Assembly (NCBI GenBank): GCA_029098225.1
Contig: JAQXNX010000014.1
Span: forward strand, 140,790 to 204,789
Reading direction: 5' to 3'
Source: Spirochaetales bacterium
GTDB lineage: Bacteria; Spirochaetota; Spirochaetia; Treponematales; Treponemataceae
DNA: 64,000 bases
Positions 17,527 through 25,314 of the stretch are shown in pieces (the first letter of the stretch is position 1; every line of letters begins with the position of its first letter). Position numbers and translations under genes: made by a program. The notes beneath the pieces are model-generated. The model ran no database searches. It was not told the DNA's origin and worked only from the letters and a program-made list of their open reading frames with translations.

Positions 17527-17712
17527 CTAATATGATACAAAGAGACCTTCTTCAGCTTCTACTATACCATCATCATTCATATCAAAGTTTATGAACTTTT
17601 TTTTGTATTCTTTATCAGGTTCTATTTCAAGATAGTACTGATTATGAAAAACGTCTCCGTCATAATCATCTAGAATACCATCATTATTTTCATCATTGGA
17701 GTAATTATTCAA
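17527..17712 (-). CDS. Small EF-hand-like calcium-binding protein or gene fragment
   Basis: Sixty-one residues with two acidic loops, NDENNDGILDDYDGD near the N-terminus and DMNDDGIVEAEE near the C-terminus. Both follow the DxNxDG pattern of EF-hand/dockerin-type calcium sites. No signal peptide precedes them, although proteins with such loops are usually secreted, so this may be the surviving end of a larger gene. Its neighbour on the other strand is also decayed. Confidence 0.4.
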   Translation of the reverse strand: MNNYSNDENNDGILDDYDGDVFHNQYYLEIEPDKEYKKKFINFDMNDDGIVEAEEGLFVSY

Positions 17713-17868
17713 GAGATTACTAAAAAAGAAATATTAGGTAATATATTTTTTTATATTAGCAATGATACTCGGTTCAATAGTATATTTTATTTTTGAAAAA
17801 AGTATGATGAAGGAACAGAAGAACCTGATAAAATAGATAATTTATTTTCATGAACAAAAATTATAAAT

Positions 17869-18148
17869 ATGTATAAAAAAAAAGTATCCAAAATTTGAAG
17901 ACTACGATTTCTCAGTCTGCCGCGAAATTACCGGCGGCGGAAGAATTCAAGCAGAACAAAATGAAACTTCTCCGGAAGGCGATTCTTCAAACAACTCTGA
18001 CAGCTATACAGTTCAGAGTGGAGATACACTCTCCCAAATAGTTTACGATTACAATCAGGTAAATGGAACTCATCTGACAGTTGATGAAGTTGCAGCTTTA
18101 AGCGGCTCTATCAACAAACATAAGAAGATTGTTACAAAAAAGAAATAA
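17869..18148 (+). pseudogene. LysM-domain gene with a frameshift in an A9 run
   Basis: From 17882 an open frame encodes KYPKFEDYDF and ends with a clear LysM domain (SYTVQSGDTLSQIVYDYN..) for peptidoglycan binding. It has no start codon in frame, and a stop lies at 17864. An ATG at 17869 (ATG TAT) is out of frame by one base because of nine A residues at 17875-17883; eight would join it to the LysM frame. So it is a frameshifted remnant, a slippage-controlled gene, or a sequencing error. There is no signal peptide in either reading. Confidence 0.6.
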
Positions 18149-18160
18149 GCATACTAAATG

Positions 18161-18200
18161 AACAAGCCGATGGTTTGAAGTTTCAATCCATCGGCTTGTT
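18161..18200 (+). terminator. Terminator-like hairpin after the LysM frame
   Basis: A perfect 13-bp stem, AACAAGCCGATGG/CCATCGGCTTGTT, with a 14-nt loop. The AGCCGATGG core recurs in the repeats at 42.5-42.8 kb. Confidence 0.6.
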
Positions 18201-18235
18201 ATATGTAATAATTCGGCAGGTATAAAAATCTGCGC

Positions 18236-18287
18236 TGCACGTTAATGCGTGCTTACCGAGTTTTCGCTATGCGAAAACTCGCTTGTG

Positions 18288-18288
<1 letters not shown>
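18236..18288 (-). repeat. Two-hairpin palindromic element, family A (after groL)
   Basis: Directly after the groL stop codon, on the minus strand: CAAG, a stem CGAGTTTTCGC/GCGAAAACTCG with a 3-nt loop, GTAAG, then a second hairpin GCACG..CGTGC. The ACTCGGTAAG linkage and the order of the two hairpins match the elements after asnS and inside the GH115 gene. It may also terminate or protect the groL message. Confidence 0.7.
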
Positions 18289-19997
<1,709 letters not shown>

Positions 19998-20038
19998 TTA
20001 TCTTTTCGTAAATAGAATTCTGTGATATTATATTTGTT

Positions 20039-21292
20039 ATGAGAAAGGTCTTGATTGCAGACTGCAACCCGATGTTACGAGATTATCTGAAGGAAAAACT
20101 TTCTGAAGATCAGATAGATGTAATTCTTGCTCAGGAAGGAAACCTCGATTTGCAGGCAAAACTCATTTCTAATCTTCCTAATCTTGTTATTCTTGATATG
20201 GAAGATGATGATTCTGTAGAAATGGAATTCTTAGAAATGAAGTTCAAAGATACAAACGCTGTTAATATTCCTGTAATTATTATGGGCCCTGCAAAATCAC
20301 GTGCAAATATTGCTGCTTTGGCAAAATACGGTGTTATCAAATATTTTGAAAAACCTATTCAATTCGATATGTTCTTTTCTGCAATCGGTTCTGTTGTTCA
20401 CGTTCCGCTTTCCATGGATACAACTCCATGCGTTCTTGATATTCACCGAAACAACGATATTATATTTGTAGAACTTGCTTTAGGCTTAAACAGAGAAAAG
20501 CTTGTATTATTAAAGTTTAAACTTGCGGAGCTTATAGAACGTGAGCAGATTGATAATCCAAAAGTTATTATTATGCTTACAAGCCTGGAATTATCATTTA
20601 TTGATGGTTACAACCTTGAATACTTAATAGATAATGTTCTTGCCTGTCCAAAGGTTCATAATAAAAATGTAAAGGTGCTTTCTTTAAGTCCTTTTGTAAA
20701 GGAATTAATAAATGGGCACGAAAATTATGCAGGAATTGATTGTTCTAACAGTCTTCCTCAGATAATGAAAGAAATTGTTCAGATTCCTGCAAGTCAGAGT
20801 ATTTCTGAGTTGATTACAAATCAGGTTCTGGTTTCTTCCGGACCGGCTTCTCAGAATGTTGAAACTCTTGATACAAGATTTTCTTCAGACTCTCTTGATT
20901 TTGGAAACAGTAAAAAAACTGGAACTGTTCTTACTCTTGCTATTATTGATAGTGATGAAATCAGTACAGAAATTATAAAGGCAAGCTTTGAATCAGCAGG
21001 TGCAGTTTGCGAATGTTATACTCAGGGCCAGAAATTTTCTGATTCTTACGAAGACGGAAAATATGATTTAATTATTCTGGACGTGCTTATTCAGGATAAA
21101 ACAGGACTTTCGTTACTAAAATATCTTCAGAGCAGACCAATGTGTCCTCCAATTATTGTTTATTCTGCAACAACTCAAAAGGATATTATAGTTACTGTTT
21201 TGAGTGCCGGAGCAAAAAGTTATATTGTAAAACCTCAAAAACCAAATGTTCTTGTTCAAAAAGCGCTTGCAATTTTAAAAGAGCAGGAATAA
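20039..21292 (+). CDS. Response-regulator-like protein with two receiver domains
   Basis: An N-terminal receiver domain (VLIADCNPMLRDYL; acceptor D53 in LVILDMEDDD, lysine in YFEKP) is followed by a middle domain resembling STAS (about 130-240) and a second receiver domain (LAIIDSDEIS; acceptor D348 in LIILDVL, lysine in IVKPQ). There is no DNA-binding or enzymatic output. Such proteins relay or titrate phosphate between kinases, or act by protein contact. A TGATATTAT box ends 7 nt before the ATG with no Shine-Dalgarno, so the mRNA is probably leaderless. No kinase gene is adjacent. Confidence 0.75.
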   Translation: MRKVLIADCNPMLRDYLKEKLSEDQIDVILAQEGNLDLQAKLISNLPNLVILDMEDDDSVEMEFLEMKFKDTNAVNIPVIIMGPAKSRANIAALAKYGVIKYFEKPIQFDMFFSAIGSVVHVPLSMDTTPCVLDIHRNNDIIFVELALGLNREKLVLLKFKLAELIEREQIDNPKVIIMLTSLELSFIDGYNLEYLIDNVLACPKVHNKNVKVLSLSPFVKELINGHENYAGIDCSNSLPQIMKEIVQIPASQSISELITNQVLVSSGPASQNVETLDTRFSSDSLDFGNSKKTGTVLTLAIIDSDEISTEIIKASFESAGAVCECYTQGQKFSDSYEDGKYDLIILDVLIQDKTGLSLLKYLQSRPMCPPIIVYSATTQKDIIVTVLSAGAKSYIVKPQKPNVLVQKALAILKEQE

Positions 21293-21316
21293 TCGTAAAA
21301 TTCATTAGAGGAATTT

Positions 21317-22249
21317 ATGAAAGCCAATTTTCATACTCATACAACATTCTGTGATGGAAAGAATTCAGCAGAAGAAATGGTTTTAGCTGCAATTCAAAAA
21401 GGTTTTAATGCGCTTGGTTTTTCATCTCATTGTTTTCATCCCTTAAATCCTGATTTTTATAAGCCTTTTGATTCTCTCTGGCATATTCCTTCGGAAAATA
21501 TAAACAATTACACGAATGAAATTTCCTGTCTCAAAAAAAAATATGCCGGGCAGATAGATATTTATCTTGGTTTTGAAGCTGATTATTTTGAGTGTGATGA
21601 TAATAATGTTTTGAATGTTATAAACTCGAAAAAAAATTCTTTTGAAAAAAAATATTCCATCCTTAAAGCTTATCCAGATAAGAAATCATATTCACAATAT
21701 TCCCCGGATTTTTTAATTGGAGCAGTTCATTTTGTAAATACTTCAAAGGGCTTTTACTCAGTAGACCATAAAACAAATATTGTAAAAGAAAATCTGCTGA
21801 AGCTTTATTCAACTAAAAATGGAAAAATAGACGGAAAGGCTGCAGTATGTGATTATTTTGAAGCTGAGCGAAAAATGCTTAAAAACGGAAAATTTGACAT
21901 AATAGCTCATCCAGATTTAGTTCGTAAAAGAAATGGTGAATTAAAATTCTTTTCGGAAAAAGAAAGCTGGTATAAAGAAGAAATTCGCGAAACAGCAAAA
22001 GCAATTGCAAAGGCCGGTGTAATTGCAGAAATAAATACAGGTGCAATTGCTCGTGGTGCAATGGATGATGTTTATCCTTCAGCTGAATTTTTACAAATGC
22101 TTTATGACAGGCATGTTCCTGTGTGCATCTCTTCTGATGCCCATACAACCGATGGCCTTGACTGTGCTTTTGACCGTGCTGAAAAAATTGCAAAAAAAAC
22201 AGGATATACCGAGCTGGTATATCCTGGGAATATTATTGTAAAAATATAA
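21317..22249 (+). CDS. PHP-family histidinol-phosphatase-like protein
   Basis: A metal-dependent phosphoesterase of the PHP superfamily. The N-terminal motif NFHTHTTFCDGK supplies the first metal ligands; GFSSHC, FEADYFE, IIAHPDLVRK and the C-terminal SSDAHTTD provide the rest. The arrangement and 310-aa length fit the HisK/HisJ type of histidinol-phosphate phosphatase, the penultimate reaction of histidine synthesis. No other his genes are near, so another phosphomonoester substrate is possible. It starts 24 bp after the receiver protein with GAGGAA as ribosome-binding site, so the two are probably co-transcribed. Confidence 0.75.
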   Translation: MKANFHTHTTFCDGKNSAEEMVLAAIQKGFNALGFSSHCFHPLNPDFYKPFDSLWHIPSENINNYTNEISCLKKKYAGQIDIYLGFEADYFECDDNNVLNVINSKKNSFEKKYSILKAYPDKKSYSQYSPDFLIGAVHFVNTSKGFYSVDHKTNIVKENLLKLYSTKNGKIDGKAAVCDYFEAERKMLKNGKFDIIAHPDLVRKRNGELKFFSEKESWYKEEIRETAKAIAKAGVIAEINTGAIARGAMDDVYPSAEFLQMLYDRHVPVCISSDAHTTDGLDCAFDRAEKIAKKTGYTELVYPGNIIVKI

Positions 22250-22289
22250 ATAGCTGAATACCGGCAGAATCAGACAGCCGGTTTATAGC

Positions 22290-22646
22290 TTATCTGTTCT
22301 TTCTTTCTTCCTGACTTGCGCAGGTAATGCACATTAAAGCATAAGGCAAAACTTTAAGTCTTTCCTGAGGAATCTCGTTTCCGCATTTTACGCATTTTCC
22401 ATATTTTCCCTGACGGATTCTGTCTAATGCGTTATCTATCTGCTGCAATCTTTTTGAATCCTGAGTTCCAAGTGCAGTAAGCAAATTTCTGTCTATTACA
22501 TCTGCAGCAACATCTGCTTCGTCTCCGGAATCAACGGTTTTAATTAAACCCTTCATATCTTCACTCTGGCTTGCAAGCGATTCAAGAATTGTGTTTCTCT
22601 GCTCCATGAGTGTTTTTTTCATTTCATCTAAGAAAGACTGTTCCAT
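22290..22646 (-). CDS. DksA/TraR-family zinc-finger protein
   Basis: The family binds RNA polymerase in the secondary channel and tunes transcription with ppGpp. Residues 1-80 form a helical coiled coil. A four-cysteine zinc finger follows: C85 and C88, then C106 and C109. At 118 aa it is shorter than DksA of E. coli and nearer to the YteA/TraR type, so the regulatory effect should not be assumed to be identical. A GGAGG-like sequence lies before the ATG. The gene converges on the phosphatase gene. Confidence 0.85.
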   Translation of the reverse strand: MEQSFLDEMKKTLMEQRNTILESLASQSEDMKGLIKTVDSGDEADVAADVIDRNLLTALGTQDSKRLQQIDNALDRIRQGKYGKCVKCGNEIPQERLKVLPYALMCITCASQEERKNR

Positions 22647-22808
22647 ATTGCCATCCTCCCAAAAATGGAATTAAACAGTGCTAATATTTTTTTTTAACTG
22701 TGTTGTCAATATTCACTGTTTTTTATATAATTGTATTATAATAATATAAATGCAAATTATAAATTTGACAAACATTTTTTGCATAAAAAGTGAAAAAAAA
22801 GGATAATT

Positions 22809-23027
22809 ATGGCAAAAGAAGAAGCTATTGAAGTACAGGGCATAGTAAAAGAAGCCCTCCCGAACACAACCTTCCGCGTAGAACTCGAAGGCGGACACGT
22901 TATTCTCGCTCATCTTTCTGGAAAAATGAGAAAGCATTACATCAGAATCGTTCCTGGTGACAGTGTAAAAGTTGAACTTTCACCATATGATTTGAACAAG
23001 GGCCGCATCGTATTCCGCGAACGCTAA
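22809..23027 (+). CDS. infA: Translation initiation factor IF-1
   Basis: This 72-aa OB-fold protein binds the ribosomal A site during initiation. It matches IF-1 end to end: [22 protein letters not shown], quoted here by its [18 protein letters not shown] core, then [30 protein letters not shown] and the final GRIVFR. A very AT-rich region upstream holds its promoter. A 33-codon frame follows at 23051 within the same apparent transcript, ahead of a terminator. Confidence 0.97.
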   Translation: MAKEEAIEVQGIVKEALPNTTFRVELEGGHVILAHLSGKMRKHYIRIVPGDSVKVELSPYDLNKGRIVFRER

Positions 23028-23050
23028 TTTTTTTTAGGAAGAAAATAATT

Positions 23051-23152
23051 ATGAAACACACAGTCCGTTGGGCACAGAAAATCAATTCCTCTACGTTGGC
23101 TTACCTTTATTATAGCTTAGATTCTCTCTGTCCTTACGGAAAACGCAAGTAG
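23051..23152 (+). CDS. Small basic protein downstream of infA, 33 aa
   Basis: The frame MKHTVRWAQKINSSTL..YGKRK is basic and contains aromatic-rich LAYLYYSLDSLC in the middle. AGGAAG lies 8-14 nt before the ATG, and a strong terminator sits 29 bp after the stop, so the frame is framed by translation and transcription signals. No family is recognised. It could be a small ribosome-linked or membrane-associated peptide, but that is speculation. Confidence 0.5.
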   Translation: MKHTVRWAQKINSSTLAYLYYSLDSLCPYGKRK

Positions 23153-23181
23153 TTTGCGCTGTGTTACTAAATGGTAATTAC

Positions 23182-23212
23182 AAGGCTTTCCGTAAAAGGA
23201 AAGCCTTTTTTT
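23182..23212 (+). terminator. Intrinsic terminator of the infA transcript
   Basis: Perfect 10-bp stem AAGGCTTTCC/GGAAAGCCTT with a 6-nt loop, followed by a T7 run. Confidence 0.85.
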
Positions 23213-23257
23213 ATTGCAGGTTGAAAATATAAAATTGATATATAGGAGAAAAACAAC

Positions 23258-24490
23258 ATGACACTCTTTGAAGACTTAAAATGGCGCGGGCTTATTAAAG
23301 ACGTTGCCGGCGAAGAAGCTGACTTACAGAAAGTACTGGACGGAGCTCCATTCGCCTTTTACTGGGGAACAGATCCTACAGCAGATTCTCTTCATCTTGG
23401 CCACTACTCTTCTTTGTGTATGGCAAAACGTCTTGCTAATGCAGGACATCATCCTGTTCTTTTGTGTGGTGGTGCAACAGGCCGTATTGGAGATCCTCGC
23501 CCAACAGCAGAGCGTGAAATTATTTCAGAAGAAGCTGTAAATGCAAATATTGGTGGAATCCGTGAGCAGATTAAACGCCTTGTTCCAAGTGCAGAACTCG
23601 TAGATAACTACGACTGGTGGAAAGACCGCTCATTCCTCGACACACTCCGCGACATTGGTAAATATATCAGCTTGAACTACATGCTGGACAAGGATATTAT
23701 CCGCCGTCGTCTTGAAACAGGTATTACTTTTGCAGAATTCTCTTACATGCTTCTCCAGGGCTTTGACTTTGTTCACCTCTTCCAGGACAAAAAGTGTATC
23801 ATGCAGGTAGCAGGTTCAGACCAGTGGGGAAATATCACAACTGGTGTAGACCTTATCCGCAAAATGCTCGACGGACAGGCATATGCATTCACAATGCCTT
23901 TGATTCTCGATGCAACAGGAAAGAAGTTCGGTAAATCAGAAGGTAACGCTCTCTGGCTGGAAAAATCAAAAACTTCTCCATACGCAATCTACCAGTACCT
24001 CATCAATGCAGATGATAACCTGGTTCTTGACTACCTCAAGGTATTCACCTTCCTTACAAAAGAGCAGATTGAAGATGTTTACGCTCAGCAGCAGGCCGCT
24101 CCGGAAACACGTATTGCACAGAAAACTCTTGCATGGGAAGTTGTTAAAGACCTCCACGGAAAAGAAGAAGCAGACAATGCCGTTATGGTTTCTGAAAAAC
24201 TCTTTAAGGGAGACTTCAAAGGCCTTTCTGTAAATGACATTATGATGGGCTTAAAGGGTGTTCCAAATTTTGATTTTAAGGAAGAGCTTCCTTTGGTTGA
24301 TGTGCTTGTAAACAATGGCATGGCTAGTTCAAAACGAGAGGCCCGCGAGTTCATTAAGAATAATGCAATTTCGATTAACGGCGAAACTGTAAATGATGAA
24401 ACAAAAGTTATTACAAAAGATATGGCTCTTGAAGGAAAAATCCTGATTTTCCGTCGTGGAAAAAAGAAGTATTTTATTGGAAACATTTAA
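23258..24490 (+). CDS. tyrS: Tyrosyl-tRNA synthetase
   Basis: This class I synthetase charges tRNA-Tyr. The HIGH-type motif appears as LHLGH near residue 46. Tyrosine-binding YMLLQGFDF and QVAGSDQWGN follow, and the KMSKS-type loop is KFGKSEGN near residue 228. Residues 340-405 form an S4 RNA-binding domain (MASSKREAREFIKNNAI). At 410 aa it has full bacterial TyrS length. TAGGAGAAA precedes the ATG. It has its own terminator downstream. Confidence 0.97.
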   Translation: MTLFEDLKWRGLIKDVAGEEADLQKVLDGAPFAFYWGTDPTADSLHLGHYSSLCMAKRLANAGHHPVLLCGGATGRIGDPRPTAEREIISEEAVNANIGGIREQIKRLVPSAELVDNYDWWKDRSFLDTLRDIGKYISLNYMLDKDIIRRRLETGITFAEFSYMLLQGFDFVHLFQDKKCIMQVAGSDQWGNITTGVDLIRKMLDGQAYAFTMPLILDATGKKFGKSEGNALWLEKSKTSPYAIYQYLINADDNLVLDYLKVFTFLTKEQIEDVYAQQQAAPETRIAQKTLAWEVVKDLHGKEEADNAVMVSEKLFKGDFKGLSVNDIMMGLKGVPNFDFKEELPLVDVLVNNGMASSKREAREFIKNNAISINGETVNDETKVITKDMALEGKILIFRRGKKKYFIGNI

Positions 24491-24511
24491 TTCAATTTTT
24501 TAAATAAAAAG

Positions 24512-24552
24512 AAAGCCCGCGATTTTGATGAAAATTCTTTCGCGGGCTTTTT
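24512..24552. terminator. Bidirectional terminator between tyrS and the J-domain gene
   Basis: Perfect 10-bp stem AAAGCCCGCG/CGCGGGCTTT with T runs on both outward strands. Confidence 0.85.
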
Positions 24553-24579
24553 TATGCTTACTAAAATATAATTCACTTA

Positions 24580-25155
24580 TCAGCTTTCTTTGGATTTTTG
24601 GCTTCTGAATAATCCTTTAATTGACTGAACAACGCCTGTAATTCCGTTCACAAATAAAGCTATACATATAATCGGTCCAAATGGAAAAAACATCCACGAA
24701 TATCTGAAGAATACAAAGCTTATAAATGCCTGCAATCCTTTTAATATAAACATTGAAAAATAATTACGGTTTGTTCGTTTTGGCTGATTATCTTTATTGT
24801 AGTAATAATAGCTTCTTCTTGAGTTAGACTGTTTTTCATCAAACCAGTCCCAGAAATTATCATCACCAAAAGGATTTCTGTAAGTATATTGATACTGACT
24901 TTGCTGATATTGCTGATACTGGCTTGAATTACTGTATGCGTTTTCTGAATATCCGCTTAAATCGTAATTTTTTCGCTTAGATTCGTCTCCAAGTACATCG
25001 TATGCGGCAGTTATCTGTTTAAATTTTTCTTCTGCAGCGGCATTTCCAGGATTTCTGTCCGGATGATATTTAAAGGCAAGAGTTCTGTAGGCCTTTTTAA
25101 TTTCATCTGCAGTTGCTGTTTTTGATACGCCAAGTATCTCGTAGTAGTTACTCAT
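24580..25155 (-). CDS. DnaJ-domain membrane protein
   Basis: Residues 4-70 are a complete J domain with the HPD motif at 31-33, so it should stimulate DnaK ATPase. A Q/Y-rich linker ([15 protein letters not shown]) follows, then a C-terminal hydrophobic region of about 45 residues with one or two membrane helices. The Gly/Phe and zinc domains of true DnaJ are absent, so this is a membrane-tethered co-chaperone rather than DnaJ itself. The promoter TTGTAA-N17-TATTTT ends 6 nt before the ATG, with no Shine-Dalgarno, so the message is probably leaderless. Confidence 0.85.
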   Translation of the reverse strand: MSNYYEILGVSKTATADEIKKAYRTLAFKYHPDRNPGNAAAEEKFKQITAAYDVLGDESKRKNYDLSGYSENAYSNSSQYQQYQQSQYQYTYRNPFGDDNFWDWFDEKQSNSRRSYYYYNKDNQPKRTNRNYFSMFILKGLQAFISFVFFRYSWMFFPFGPIICIALFVNGITGVVQSIKGLFRSQKSKES

Positions 25156-25161
25156 ATTTAT

Positions 25162-25190
25162 AAAATAATGAATTTACCGCAGGGTTACAA
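25162..25190 (-). promoter_or_regulatory. Promoter of the J-domain gene
   Basis: On the minus strand: TTGTAA (25190-25185), 17-bp spacer, TATTTT (25167-25162). The predicted transcript begins at the start codon. Confidence 0.6.
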
Positions 25191-25278
25191 GAAAAAAAAG
25201 TTATTGAGAATCGCAAAGCAGTTAAGCAAAACAAATGATCAAGGCATGCTTTGCTTAAAGCCCTGACTCATTCGTTTT

Positions 25279-25306
25279 GAGGCTTGAAATTGCATTATCA
25301 AGCCTC
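25279..25306. terminator. Hairpin after the GH115 gene
   Basis: Perfect 9-bp stem GAGGCTTGA/TCAAGCCTC with a 10-nt loop, just after the GH115 stop codon. No strong T run follows, so termination is uncertain. Confidence 0.5.
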
Positions 25307-25314
25307 AATCAACT

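Noticed and set aside
24085..24486. 133-codon frame antisense to tyrS
   Set aside because: Shadow of a complete conserved gene.
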